Source: Actinomadura coerulea (GTDB lineage: Bacteria; Actinomycetota; Actinomycetes; Streptosporangiales; Streptosporangiaceae). Taken from it: a stretch of 64,000 nucleotides of DNA. Positions 17,581 through 26,221 of the stretch are shown here, piece after piece. The position numbers were made by a program, and so were the translations under genes. The DNA lies in NCBI RefSeq assembly GCF_014208105.1, contig NZ_JACHMQ010000001.1, positions 4,092,001 to 4,156,000 of the forward strand, read 5' to 3'. The notes under the pieces were generated by a model, which was not told where the DNA came from, searched no databases, and saw nothing but the letters and a program-made list of their open reading frames with translations. The number at the start of each line of letters is the position of its first letter. Positions within the stretch are counted from its first letter, which is position 1.

Positions 17581-17617
17581 ACCCCCTCCTGGGGTTGGGA
17601 AGCCTCCAGGAGGGGGT
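17581..17617. terminator. 12-bp hairpin followed by a T-rich stretch
   Basis: Arms ACCCCCTCCTGG and CCAGGAGGGGGT enclose a 13-nt loop. They are followed within 20 nt by TTTATTGCCTTTTT. This fits an intrinsic terminator for the peptidase-methyltransferase transcript. Confidence 0.65.
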
Positions 17618-17990
17618 TGTGGGTGTTTATTGCCTTTTTCTCCTCCTTCGGGCCTGGCGGCCCTCCATCGTCGAAAAAAGCGGGCGATCGCTGGCATCGC
17701 TCCGACTCGCCTGGCGGCTCACTGCGCGATCAGGTTCTTGCTTCGCTCGAACCTGCCTTTGGACGCGATCGCGACGGTGAGGTCGCTGGGTGGTTGCTAT
17801 GGCGGCTGAGGTTGGCGCGGTGCCTGTCTTTGGGCGCGGTCGTGGAGTTGGGTGGGTTCGGGGTTGGTTCTTACGGCGCCGCAGGGGCTGGTTCTGGGGA
17901 CTGGGTGCGTCGTTCTGCTTGGGGGCGTTGTGGTGCGGTGCTCTCCTCCGGTTTGGCGGAGGGGCGGCGCGGGCGCGTGGTCTGCGGGAG
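17618..17990. other. Gene-free region between convergent genes, compositionally skewed
   Basis: No frame here has actinobacterial codon structure. Two GCGATCGC octamers (17684-17691 and 17765-17772) flank a hairpin with arms CAGGTTC (17731-17737) and GAACCTG (17749-17755). From about 17760 to 17990 the plus strand is strongly G+T rich. RNA made from the minus strand, the 3' end of the GNAT gene, would be C rich and G poor, as expected of a Rho loading (rut) region. Confidence 0.5.
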
Positions 17991-18593
17991 TTAGCGCAGT
18001 GGCTTTTCGATGTAGATGTTGACTATGCCGCCTATGCTTTCGCGGCGGGTTTCCGTCCAGCCGAACTTGCGGTAGAGAGCCAGGGCGGGGGCCTGGAGCT
18101 CGGTGGTGTCGGCGCGCAGGATGCGGTAGCCGTACTCCCTCGCGCGTTCCTCCAGAGCCTGGACTAGTGCGGTGCCGTAGCCGCGACGCTGGACCGCCGG
18201 CAGGACGCGCAGGCGCACCATCTCGGCGGCGTCCAGGGTCGGGTTGCCGGGGGCGTAGCCGCCGTAGGCGCGGGCGTGGCCGCCGGGAATGAGGTCGGCG
18301 CGGCGCAGGCCTCCCATCGCGACCAACCCGCGGTCGAGCTCGCCGACGAGGAACTCACCGTTGTTGCGGAGATAGATGTCCTCCATCTGGAAGAAGTCGT
18401 GGTCGTAGTAGACGCCGTCTCCGGGGCGCAGGCCGACCTGGGCCAGGCCCTCCTGGTGCAGGGCCATGACGACACCGTGGTCGGCCGCGTGGTAGCGGCG
18501 GATCCGCAGGTCGCCGTAGCGCCATTCGGGGGGATCGTCCTTGAGCCGGACGAGCGTTGGGTGGTCTTGCCAGGAGGCGTTGTCGGTGCTCAT
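17991..18593 (-). CDS. GNAT-family N-acetyltransferase
   Basis: 200 residues. The acetyl-CoA-binding motif A reads RLRVLPAVQRRGYGTALV (Q/RxxGxG/A type). Motif B (ALALYRKFGWTE) and the C-terminal strands follow. The first 20 residues are a variable extension. The acceptor substrate is unknown. The ATG at 18593 lies 5 bp after the stop of the HTH/TPR regulator gene, so the two probably share a transcript. A regulator-plus-acetyltransferase pair hints at modification of a metabolite or antibiotic, but that is inference. Confidence 0.9.
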   Translation of the reverse strand: MSTDNASWQDHPTLVRLKDDPPEWRYGDLRIRRYHAADHGVVMALHQEGLAQVGLRPGDGVYYDHDFFQMEDIYLRNNGEFLVGELDRGLVAMGGLRRADLIPGGHARAYGGYAPGNPTLDAAEMVRLRVLPAVQRRGYGTALVQALEERAREYGYRILRADTTELQAPALALYRKFGWTETRRESIGGIVNIYIEKPLR

Positions 18594-18598
18594 CCCGG

Positions 18599-20248
18599 TC
18601 AGACCTGCTCCCCCGGGCGGACGGCGGCGGGCGGATCCTGGGTGGGACTCTTCACCGACGGCCCGGAGAGGGCCTCGTAGAAGTCCTGCAGCTCGGGGAT
18701 CTGACCGTGCTTGGTCGCGACCGCCGCGCCGATCTGCCGGGCGCGGTGCACGAGGATGTCGGACCGGTGGTCGGCGGGCAGGTCGAAGATGGCCTCCCGG
18801 CCGGCCGTCAGCGCGGCCTCGGGGTGGCCGGCGTGCAGCTTGCACATCGCCCGGTCGAGCCGCACCAGGGTCAGGTCGACGCGGTCGGTGGGCGAGTACA
18901 GGGTGAGGGCGTGGCTGAGCACCTCGTCGCCCTGCCTGTGGTCGCCGAGGTTGGTGAACGTGTCGCCCTCGTAGAAGGCCATCTGCCGGTCGGTGAACCC
19001 GAACACCAGGTCGGAGGTGTCGGTCTTGGAGAGCTGGTCGAACACCGAGCGGCCGCGCACGAGCGCGCGGCGGGCGCTCGGGGCGGCGTCACCGCGGCCG
19101 CGCATCGCCAGCATGCCGAGTGCGCGCGCCTCCACGGCGGGGGCCATGGCGGCGGCGACGCCGGGGGTGCGGCCGGCGAGGTCCTGCGCCTTGCGGGCCA
19201 GGTGCAGCGCCTCGCGCGGGTCGCCGTAGTACATCGGCACGAGCGACTCGCGGACGGTCACCCAGGCGCGCAGCTGCCGGTCGCCGGTCTCGTCGGCGGC
19301 GGTCCGCGCGGTCCGGAAGAACGAGCGGGCGAGCCGGTGGTCCCCCAGGTTGATCATGATGAGCCCGGACAGCCCGGACAGCTGGGCGGCGATCCGGCAC
19401 AGGCGTTCCTGCAGCTCGACCGGTTGGCGCTTGTCGCACATGCGCCGCACCTCGCTGAAGTCGAGCAGCACGTCGCAGAGCATCCGGAGCGACGGGGTCG
19501 CCTGGTACTGCCGGCCGTAGCCGTAGGTGGTCTCCTCCCACTGGTCGAGCATGGTCGGCGAGACGGTCGCGCCGACGAGCGTGTCGTCCATCTTGCGGCG
19601 CAGGTTGTCGACGGCCCCAAGGAACTGGCCGTCGAGCGCCACGCCCGCTCCGGCCAGCAGCTGCAGAAGGGTTCTGCGAAGCACGATGTCCTCCTCTCCC
19701 ACATCAATGGTCAGGGGGCCGTCGGCGCGGTCATGGCCCCGCAGGTCGTTGACGGTCGCCCAGGGGCGCTCCTCGCTCCTGGGCACGATGGCCCCGACGA
19801 TCGCGTCGGGGTCGGGTACCGGACGCCGGTCCGGCGCGCGCGGCTGCGGGACGCTCGCGACGCCCGCCCGGGTCGCGTGTCCGCGGCCGCAGATGCAGGG
19901 GCTCTGGTAGTCGAGGGCGTCGGGTTCCACCCGGTAGACGGCGCACAGGTAGTGCAGGTACTCCGGGCCGGGGCGCTTGTAGCCGCTCTCGTACGCGGAC
20001 AGCAGTGTCTCCCCGAGCCGCGGCGGTGGCTTGCCGTCGACCTCGTAGAGCGCCTTGACCTGCGCCACGATGTCGGACAGCGCGACGCCGTGGGCCAGCC
20101 GGTGCGCCTTGATCCGGCTGGTCCCGAACAGCGGCCCGCACTGCTCGTGGATCTCCTGGGCGATCTCCACCGGGCCCCGCCCCCGCGCCAGGGCGTGCGC
20201 GCGGATCCGGCGGGCGACGTCCGTTTCTCTCCGAGGGGGGTCCGACAT
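18599..20248 (-). CDS. Helix-turn-helix regulator with C-terminal TPR-like repeats
   Basis: 549 residues. The N-terminal part contains an XRE-like recognition region (RIKAHRLAHGVALSDIVAQV, then LSAYESGYKRPGPEYL). A small Cys-containing segment (CICGRGH) follows. The long alpha-helical C-terminal part has repeated Ala/Leu helices with TPR character (residues about 290-530). Such HTH-TPR regulators are common in actinomycetes and often control development or secondary metabolism, usually responding to a peptide or small ligand. The ATG at 20248 is chosen because AGGAGG precedes it. It is the likely first gene of a unit with the GNAT, divergent from the 94-residue gene. Confidence 0.8.
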   Translation of the reverse strand: MSDPPRRETDVARRIRAHALARGRGPVEIAQEIHEQCGPLFGTSRIKAHRLAHGVALSDIVAQVKALYEVDGKPPPRLGETLLSAYESGYKRPGPEYLHYLCAVYRVEPDALDYQSPCICGRGHATRAGVASVPQPRAPDRRPVPDPDAIVGAIVPRSEERPWATVNDLRGHDRADGPLTIDVGEEDIVLRRTLLQLLAGAGVALDGQFLGAVDNLRRKMDDTLVGATVSPTMLDQWEETTYGYGRQYQATPSLRMLCDVLLDFSEVRRMCDKRQPVELQERLCRIAAQLSGLSGLIMINLGDHRLARSFFRTARTAADETGDRQLRAWVTVRESLVPMYYGDPREALHLARKAQDLAGRTPGVAAAMAPAVEARALGMLAMRGRGDAAPSARRALVRGRSVFDQLSKTDTSDLVFGFTDRQMAFYEGDTFTNLGDHRQGDEVLSHALTLYSPTDRVDLTLVRLDRAMCKLHAGHPEAALTAGREAIFDLPADHRSDILVHRARQIGAAVATKHGQIPELQDFYEALSGPSVKSPTQDPPAAVRPGEQV

Positions 20249-20641
20249 CCGGCGCCTCCTCCCGTCGGGCCGGAACGCCGTCCCCTCGGGGGGCGGGCGG
20301 TCGTTCCAGCCGCGGCGACCGGTCGTTTTGGCCACAACAGATAATCTCTTGCGCACGCAGCGTAATCCTCGTCACAGTCCCCGCCAAGCGATTCCAGAGA
20401 AGTGATGAGGGCCGGGAGGCGCTCCGCACCCCCTGGGTAGAGATTCTTCCTCCGCGGGGAGGAGGACTTCTCCTGAGGTGGGGAAATCCGGTTCTTCGGC
20501 GCCCGGCCGCCCCCTTGACCGGTCAGTGTGAATGTTGGAAATCTCTCGTGTTGTGATCGAGCGAATCCGGAGAGTCGATCATCTGGATCGGCCGGCACTG
20601 TGCTCGCGGGCGATCCGCCCGCCTATGGAGGGGGTGCGAAG
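20249..20641. promoter_or_regulatory. Divergent control region between the HTH/TPR gene and the 94-residue gene
   Basis: This gene-free region of 393 bp is less G+C rich than its neighbours. A TACGCT on the minus strand (20360-20365) could be the -10 for the HTH/TPR gene. Near 20450-20475 an imperfect hairpin (TTCCTCC ... GGAGGA) is visible. TTGACC near 20514 could be a -35 for the plus-strand gene. No single operator stands out. Confidence 0.4.
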
Positions 20642-20926
20642 GTGGTCAGCGACAGACGCGTCGGCTACCTCGAAGAGCTGGAACACGAACTGGACACGCG
20701 GGGCCTCGTCGCGCGCGTCGTCAGGACCCGCTCGGGGCCGGCCTTCCTGAGGGTCGTGAACCCCGAGGCCGCGAGCCTCGCGGAGGACGTCACCTGCGCG
20801 CCGGCCCCCGAGACCAAGGACCACTACTTCTGGTGGTCGTGGGGCGAGCGCATGCACCGCGTCGACGACGTCGGCGGCGCCGCCCTCAAGCTGGCGCACG
20901 TCCTCCAGCCGCTCGCCGCGGGGTGA
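20642..20926 (+). CDS. Small actinobacterial protein of unknown function (94 residues)
   Basis: I do not recognise the family. The product runs from a GTG with GGAGGGGG 7 nt upstream. It has an amphipathic N-terminal helix (GYLEELEHELDTRGL), a short sheet region ending in APAPETKDHYFWWSWGERM, and a C-terminal helix (AALKLAHVL). The paired aromatics WWSWGE, with no signal peptide, suggest a small cytoplasmic binding protein. It is divergent from the HTH/TPR regulator, a plausible partner or target. Codon use matches the neighbourhood. Confidence 0.75.
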   Translation: MVSDRRVGYLEELEHELDTRGLVARVVRTRSGPAFLRVVNPEAASLAEDVTCAPAPETKDHYFWWSWGERMHRVDDVGGAALKLAHVLQPLAAG

Positions 20927-21000
20927 GAGGCCCCACACCGGGGCGCTGAGCCCCGTCACAGACCCGGGCCCCCGCCGGCAGGGCGCCCACCAGGCCGGGC

Positions 21001-21054
21001 GTGTCCCGCGAGGCCGCGGCGAAGGGCGCGGCAGCCGCGGCCCCCGCGGGACAC
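21001..21054. terminator. Long interrupted hairpin before mscS
   Basis: GTGTCCCGCG (21001-21010) pairs with CGCGGGACAC (21045-21054), and an inner GCCGCGGC repeats on both sides of the loop. It lies 75 bp after the 94-residue gene and is probably a transcript 3' end. No T-run follows. Confidence 0.5.
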
Positions 21055-21214
21055 GTTCGCCCGGCAGGCCCCCTCCCCGGCCAGTGCCCGGCCACCAGCC
21101 CCGGCGTTCGTATGAACCGGTCGGAACGTCCCCTACGATCGGGCTCGTACCCGCCGCAGGTCCCACCGGCGAGGTGGCGGGGAACCGCAATGGCCGGGGA
21201 GGGTCTGCCACACC

Positions 21215-22246
21215 ATGTCTCTGTTCGCGTCGATCAGCGTGCCGCTCGCCGTGTCGCCGGTCGCCAAGCCGTTCCTGCCCTGGGCCGAGAAGGGCACCCC
21301 GGAGGCGGCCTGCAAGAACACGGACCCCAGCATCTCGTGCCGGCTGGTCTGGAACGTCTCGAAGAACACCGACTTCACCCAGTTCTGGGCGACGTGGCTG
21401 GACAAGCCGCTCACCACGCTGCTGTGGATCATCATGACCTTCGTGGTCGCGCTGGTCGTGAAGAACATCGCGCACCGGATGATCACCAAGGTCACGCTGC
21501 GGATGGCCGAGGGCACGATGTCGGAGAAGGTCCGGGAGCGGTCCCGGACGGTCTTCGAGGGCAGTCCCGCGCTGCTCAACAGGCGGCGCGCCCAGCGGGC
21601 CCAGACGCTCGGCTCGGTGCTGCGCTCCATCGCGTCCATCATCATCATGGGGACGGCCGCGTTCAGCATCCTCGGCTCGCTCGGCCTCAACCTCGCCCCC
21701 ATCCTCGCCAGCGCCAGCGTCATCGGCGTCGCGGTCGGCTTCGGCGCGCAGAACATCGTCAAGGACTTCCTCGCCGGCCTGTTCATGCTGCTGGAGGACC
21801 AGTACGGCGTCGGCGACGTCATCGACGTGGGCAGCGCCAAGGGGACGGTCGAGGCCGTCACCCTGCGCGTCACCCGCATGCGGGACGTCAACGGCGTCGT
21901 CTGGTACGTCCCGAACGGCGAGATCAAGAAGGTCGGGAACGAGTCGCAGAACTGGGGACGCGCCGTCCTGGACATCCCGGTCGACATCAACGAGGACACC
22001 GAGAAGGTCAAGGAGATCCTGCAGACCACCGCCGACGAGCTGGCCGCGGACGGGGCGTGGCACGACCTCGTCCTGGAGCAGCCGTCGGTGTGGGGCGTGC
22101 AGGCCCTCGCCGGCGACGCCGTCGTGATCCGCATCGTGCTCAAGACGGCGCCGGGCAAGCAGGGCGACATCGCCCGCGAGCTGCGCGAACGCGTCAAGCG
22201 GGCGTTCGACGAGGCGGGCGTCACCGTCGCCACCCCCGCGCCCTAG
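21215..22246 (+). CDS. MscS-family small-conductance mechanosensitive channel
   Basis: 343 residues. One periplasmic-side segment with a Cys pair (CKNTDPSISC) precedes helices near residues 65-85 and 130-150. The pore-lining TM3 (SASVIGVAVGFGAQNIVKDF) follows, then the beta-domain (DQYGVGDVIDVG) and a C-terminal cytoplasmic vestibule. These are the standard MscS elements. It relieves turgor on osmotic downshock. The ATG is 23 bp downstream of an alternative frame; the chosen start gives the family N-terminus. The gene stands alone. Confidence 0.93.
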   Translation: MSLFASISVPLAVSPVAKPFLPWAEKGTPEAACKNTDPSISCRLVWNVSKNTDFTQFWATWLDKPLTTLLWIIMTFVVALVVKNIAHRMITKVTLRMAEGTMSEKVRERSRTVFEGSPALLNRRRAQRAQTLGSVLRSIASIIIMGTAAFSILGSLGLNLAPILASASVIGVAVGFGAQNIVKDFLAGLFMLLEDQYGVGDVIDVGSAKGTVEAVTLRVTRMRDVNGVVWYVPNGEIKKVGNESQNWGRAVLDIPVDINEDTEKVKEILQTTADELAADGAWHDLVLEQPSVWGVQALAGDAVVIRIVLKTAPGKQGDIARELRERVKRAFDEAGVTVATPAP

Positions 22247-22307
22247 CCGCCTTCCGCAGTGGATCAAGGTGAGGAAGGGGGCGTCTCTCACATAGGGTGG
22301 GAGCGCT

Positions 22308-22691
22308 ATGGCTGAAAAGGTGACCTTCTATGAAGCGGTCGGCGGCGAGGAGACCTTCCACCGGCTGGTGCACCGCTTCTACCAGGGGGTCGCGGACGAC
22401 CCCGACCTCCGCGCCCTCTACCCCGAGGAGGACCTCGGCCCCGCCGAGGAGAGGCTGCGGCTCTTCCTGATCCAGTACTGGGGCGGCCCCAACACCTACA
22501 GCATGCGGCGCGGGCATCCGAGGCTCCGGATGCGCCACGTGCCGTTCGTCATCGGCGAGGCCGAGCGGGACGCGTGGCTGCGGCACATGCGGGTCGCGGT
22601 GGACGAGCTGGGCCTTCCCGACGATCTGGAGAAGCAGCTCTGGGCCTACTTCACGATGGCGGCGCAGAGCATGGTGAACGCCCCGACGTAA
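22308..22691 (+). CDS. glbO: Group II truncated haemoglobin
   Basis: 127 residues, closely resembling mycobacterial trHbO. The haem pocket is intact: Tyr25 (B10), Tyr38 (CD1), proximal His77 in RLRMRH (F8) and Trp90 (G8), with YWGGPNTYS in the CD/E region. The protein binds O2 and peroxide or NO species at a haem; respiration support and detoxification are proposed for the family. The ATG has GGGAG 4 nt upstream, and a TAGGGT at 22293-22298 could be its -10. It is followed after 18 bp by the GH13 gene, possibly on one transcript. Confidence 0.95.
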   Translation: MAEKVTFYEAVGGEETFHRLVHRFYQGVADDPDLRALYPEEDLGPAEERLRLFLIQYWGGPNTYSMRRGHPRLRMRHVPFVIGEAERDAWLRHMRVAVDELGLPDDLEKQLWAYFTMAAQSMVNAPT

Positions 22692-22709
22692 CCGGGTAGA
22701 TCGCCCCGT

Positions 22710-24281
22710 ATGACGCGAATCCCGTGGTGGCGCAACGCCGTCGTGTACGAGGTCTACGTCCGCAGCTTCGCCGACGCCGACGGGAACGGCGAAGGCGACC
22801 TCCAGGGGATCCGGTCCCGGCTCGGCCACCTGCGCGATCTCGGGGTGGACGCGCTGTGGCTCACGCCCTTCTACACCTCCCCGCTGGCGGACGGCGGCTA
22901 CGACGTCGCCGACTACCGCGACGTCGATCCCCGGTTCGGCACGCTCGCCGACTTCGAGGCCCTTGTGGCGGACGTGCACGCCCACGGGATGCGGCTGATA
23001 GTCGACATCGTCCCGAACCACTCCTCCGACCGGCATCGCTGGTTCCGGGAGGCGCTCGCGTCGCCGCCCGGGTCGCCCGCACGCTCCCGCTACATCTTCC
23101 GGGCCGGCAGGCCAGGAGAAGGTCCCGGCGAGGCGGACCCCCCGAACAACTGGCCGTCGGCATTCGGCGGCCCCGCCTGGACGCGGCTGGACGACGGCGA
23201 GTGGTACCTGCACCTGTACGCGCCCGAGCAACCCGACCTCAACTGGCGCAACCCTGAGGTGCGGCACGAGTTCGAGGACATCCTGCGGGTCTGGCTCGAC
23301 CGCGGCGTGGACGGCTTCCGCATCGACGTCGCCGCCGGCCTGTTCAAGGACGAGTCGTTCCGCGACCTCCACGGCCAGGACCGGAGCATGCTGAACGGCC
23401 CCATGTACAGCCGTCCGGAAGTCCATGACGTGTACCGGAGATGGCGTCAGATCCTCGACGAGTACGACGGCGACCGCATGGCCATAGGCGAGGTGTGGAC
23501 GGACGGTCCGGAAGACCTCGCGCTGTACCTGCGTCCAGACGAGCTGCACCAGGTCTTCCAGTTCGACCTGCAACTGGCCCCGTGGTCGGCCATGGCGTTC
23601 CGCGAAGTGATCGACGCCGCGCTGAAGGCCGTCGTGCCGATGGGCGCCGCTCCGACCTGGGTGCTGTCGAGCCACGACTCCGTCCGCCACGTCACCCGCT
23701 ACGAACAGCAAGCCGGCTTCCAGGGCATCGGGCACGCCAGAGCCAAGGCCGCGCTACTGCTTCTCCTGGCGCTTCCAGGGTCGGCCTACCTGTACCAGGG
23801 CGAGGAACTGGGACTTCCCGAGGTGACCGATCTGCCGGACGAGGCTCGGCAGGATCCCATCTTCAAGCGCACGAACGGGCAAACCCCGGGACGCGACGGT
23901 TGCCGTGTACCGCTGCCGTGGTCGGGCCGCGCCGAGCCCTACGGCTTCTCCCCCGACGGCGTCCGGCCGTGGCTGCCGATGCCGGAGCGGTGGGCGTCCA
24001 TGACCGCCGAGGCGCAGGTGTCAGACCCGTCCTCCATGCTGAGCTGGTATCGCGAGGCGCTCGCGCTGCGCCGCCGCCTGCACGGTGGGCTCCCGGACGA
24101 CCTGGAGTGGATCGACTCCCCCGAGACCGCCCTCTTCTTCCGGCGCGGTTCTCTGATCCTGGCCCTCAACTGCGGCGAGAACCCTGTGCGCCTCCCCGAG
24201 GGCACCCCGCTTTTGACCAGTACGCCTCTCTACGGCGAGCTGCTCCCCGGCAACACCGCCGCCTGGCTGAGCGTCCCCTGA
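22710..24281 (+). CDS. GH13 alpha-glucosidase / oligo-1,6-glucosidase-like enzyme
   Basis: 523 residues. The N-terminus WWRNAVVYEVYVRSFADADGNGEGDL and the conserved regions (DIVPNHSSD, GFRIDVA, GEVW, SSHDSVRH) define GH13. Nucleophile Asp206, acid/base Glu261 and Asp323 are all present. There is no signal peptide, so it should act on short imported oligosaccharides in the cytoplasm, releasing glucose from alpha-linked maltose- or isomaltose-type substrates. The exact linkage cannot be read. A strong bidirectional hairpin follows the stop. Confidence 0.92.
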   Translation: MTRIPWWRNAVVYEVYVRSFADADGNGEGDLQGIRSRLGHLRDLGVDALWLTPFYTSPLADGGYDVADYRDVDPRFGTLADFEALVADVHAHGMRLIVDIVPNHSSDRHRWFREALASPPGSPARSRYIFRAGRPGEGPGEADPPNNWPSAFGGPAWTRLDDGEWYLHLYAPEQPDLNWRNPEVRHEFEDILRVWLDRGVDGFRIDVAAGLFKDESFRDLHGQDRSMLNGPMYSRPEVHDVYRRWRQILDEYDGDRMAIGEVWTDGPEDLALYLRPDELHQVFQFDLQLAPWSAMAFREVIDAALKAVVPMGAAPTWVLSSHDSVRHVTRYEQQAGFQGIGHARAKAALLLLLALPGSAYLYQGEELGLPEVTDLPDEARQDPIFKRTNGQTPGRDGCRVPLPWSGRAEPYGFSPDGVRPWLPMPERWASMTAEAQVSDPSSMLSWYREALALRRRLHGGLPDDLEWIDSPETALFFRRGSLILALNCGENPVRLPEGTPLLTSTPLYGELLPGNTAAWLSVP

Positions 24282-24289
24282 ACGCGCGA

Positions 24290-24340
24290 CGCGGTGCGCC
24301 GGTCCGTGCGAGGAGTCAACGCACGGACCGGCACACCGCG
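24290..24340. terminator. Bidirectional hairpin between convergent genes
   Basis: Two 21-nt arms (24290-24310 and 24320-24340) pair with a single mismatch around a 9-nt loop. The core is GCCGGTCCGTGCG / CGCACGGACCGGC. It separates the GH13 gene from the convergent S37 peptidase gene and begins 9 bp after the first stop codon. Confidence 0.8.
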
Positions 24341-24365
24341 GTCCTTCGCCGAAAGGCGCCTCCGG

Positions 24366-25802
24366 CTACAGCGGCGGACGCTGGAGCAGGAGCGGGTCGT
24401 CGGCCATCGGGGCCGTCTTGAGGGTCTGCATGCCGGTCACGACGCCCGCCCAGCGCTTGACGTCGGAGATCGCCTTGGTCTGCTGGTCACTGGGCAGCTT
24501 GGCGATGAGGCGGCCGCTGTGGTTCATGCCCGGGGCGACGTAGACGGCCGAGTCGCGGCTGCCGCGCCCGAGGCGGAACGGCTCGGAGCCCCACGGGTCG
24601 TTCGCGCCGTACAGGAACAGCATGTGGTTGGCGTTCCCGCGCACCCAGCGGTCGATGTCGCGCATGGCACGGCCGTTGTCGAACCGCATGGAGATCTCAC
24701 GCGGGACGTAGGTGCGCGGCTGGTAGCTGTCCTCGTACCGCAGCAGCGGCCGCAGGTGCTTGAACTTCGGCGTCGGCCAGCCCAGCTGGGTCCCCGCCTG
24801 GTAGTAGTACGGGATGTACGGGGCGAGGCCCTGGTCGCTGTAGAACGACAGCCCGGAGATGTTGTCGAGCGTCTCGTAGAGCTGGTCGTCCGTGGCGGAC
24901 TCCGCCTTCGGCAGCGACGCGCACGCCGACTGCAGGCTGTACTGCCAGAACCCCCACTCGTAGTCCATCACCGAGTTCTCGAACGCGCGGTCCTGGGTGC
25001 GCAGGATGTCGAACGTCCAGCCGTTCTCGTCGGCGGCGGCCTTGAAGCGCTTGAGCATCTCGGTGCGGCGTTCGAGGAACTTGCGCGCGAGCGCCTTGAC
25101 GTTCGCGCGGCACTCGGGGTCGGTGCCGACCGTCTGGAAGAACGTGTCGTAGGCGCGGTCGTCGTTGTTGCTGACGTCGTTCGGGGCGACGTACACGACG
25201 CTGCCGTCGACGTCCCGCGGGTAGAACCGCTTGTGGTAGACGGCCGTCATGCCGCCCTTGCTGGCCCCCGTCGAGATCCACTTGCCCTGGTAGATGGTCT
25301 TCAGGGCGCCGATCAGCCGGTGCTCGTCGGTGGCCGCCTGCCAGATCGTGTCCTTCTTCCAGTCCGTCGGCTCCGGACGGGACGGGGTGAAGTACCGGTA
25401 CTCGACCGAGATCTGGTTGCCGTCGACCAGTGCCGTCGGCTCGGAGGTGAACATCGTCTCCGGCGTGTTGTACCCGCTGGTGTAGAGCACCATGGGACGG
25501 TCCGCCGACTTGTGCTGCAACATGATGCGCTGCTCGAACCACTGCCCTCGCGGGTTGCGGTGGTCGACAGGCTGCCTGTACTCCAGCCAGAACCAGCGGT
25601 AGCCGGGGAGGGTGGACGGCTTCTCCGTCACCTGCATGCCGGGGATCGCCTTCAGCTGGGCGAGGATGTCGCCCGCCTGGGCGGCGCCGGCCTTCGCCGT
25701 GCCCGCCTGAGCCGTGCCCGCGGCCTGCGCCGCGGTGGCGCCCGCCCCGGTCATGCCCGCGGCGAGCAGCAGTGCCATGGCTCCTCGTGAGACGCGCCGC
25801 AT
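24366..25802 (-). CDS. Secreted S37-type prolyl tri/tetrapeptidyl aminopeptidase
   Basis: 478 residues from the ATG at 25802, with AAAGGGG upstream. A signal peptide is visible (MRRVSRGAMALLLAAGM, Ala-rich to AQAAG). The next 25 residues are an Ala/Gly/Thr-rich spacer. The mature enzyme carries the nucleophile motif TGASKGGM near residue 175, a late Asp (GANDPWG) and a His (GMNHSG). This is the S37 alpha/beta-hydrolase layout known from Streptomyces PS-10-type peptidases. It would release tri- or tetrapeptides ending in Pro from extracellular peptides. Confidence 0.9.
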   Translation of the reverse strand: MRRVSRGAMALLLAAGMTGAGATAAQAAGTAQAGTAKAGAAQAGDILAQLKAIPGMQVTEKPSTLPGYRWFWLEYRQPVDHRNPRGQWFEQRIMLQHKSADRPMVLYTSGYNTPETMFTSEPTALVDGNQISVEYRYFTPSRPEPTDWKKDTIWQAATDEHRLIGALKTIYQGKWISTGASKGGMTAVYHKRFYPRDVDGSVVYVAPNDVSNNDDRAYDTFFQTVGTDPECRANVKALARKFLERRTEMLKRFKAAADENGWTFDILRTQDRAFENSVMDYEWGFWQYSLQSACASLPKAESATDDQLYETLDNISGLSFYSDQGLAPYIPYYYQAGTQLGWPTPKFKHLRPLLRYEDSYQPRTYVPREISMRFDNGRAMRDIDRWVRGNANHMLFLYGANDPWGSEPFRLGRGSRDSAVYVAPGMNHSGRLIAKLPSDQQTKAISDVKRWAGVVTGMQTLKTAPMADDPLLLQRPPL

Positions 25803-26221
25803 TGTGCCCCTTTCACGTGGGTTCTCCACATTCGCGACGCGACCCTAGAGGGAGAAGCCCACCGAAAACGGATTGCTGTTGGGCTTGTTACCTATCCGTG
25901 ACGGGTCGGTTGTCACCCGAGCAGACCGGAAAACAACCCCAGTAGGGGCGAAACCGTGATCAGGTAGGCAATGGCGTACACGCTGGGAGAACGCGGGGCC
26001 GCCCGGTGAACCTCGATCACGTACGGAACGGCGACCGACGCCGAGCGGAGATCAGCTCGACCGGGCGGACGACCCGCCGCGGGCGGCGGTCGAGTCTGGT
26101 CCCCTCGGCCGAGCGCGAGGCATCGGCAAGCCCGACGGCGAGCAGGCGGCGCGACGATGACCCGGCCGGGCGAACTCGGCCACCGAAGACGCGTTTGCCC
26201 GGGACGAGGCCGAGCGGAGGA
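25803..26221. other. Gene-free region with structured sequence
   Basis: No frame in these 419 bp looks coding. The part up to about 25980 is relatively A+T rich and should hold the promoter of the S37 peptidase. From 26040 onward it contains a hairpin with arms CTCGACCG (near 26056) and CGGTCGAG (near 26087). The motif GCCGAGCGGAG followed by ATCAG occurs twice, near 26040 and near 26210. No known RNA family was recognised. Confidence 0.5.

Noticed and set aside
17617..17994. A 125-codon plus-strand frame between the methyltransferase and GNAT genes
   Set aside because: It starts inside a terminator-like hairpin, has no ribosome site, and the protein looks random. The base skew is better explained as non-coding.
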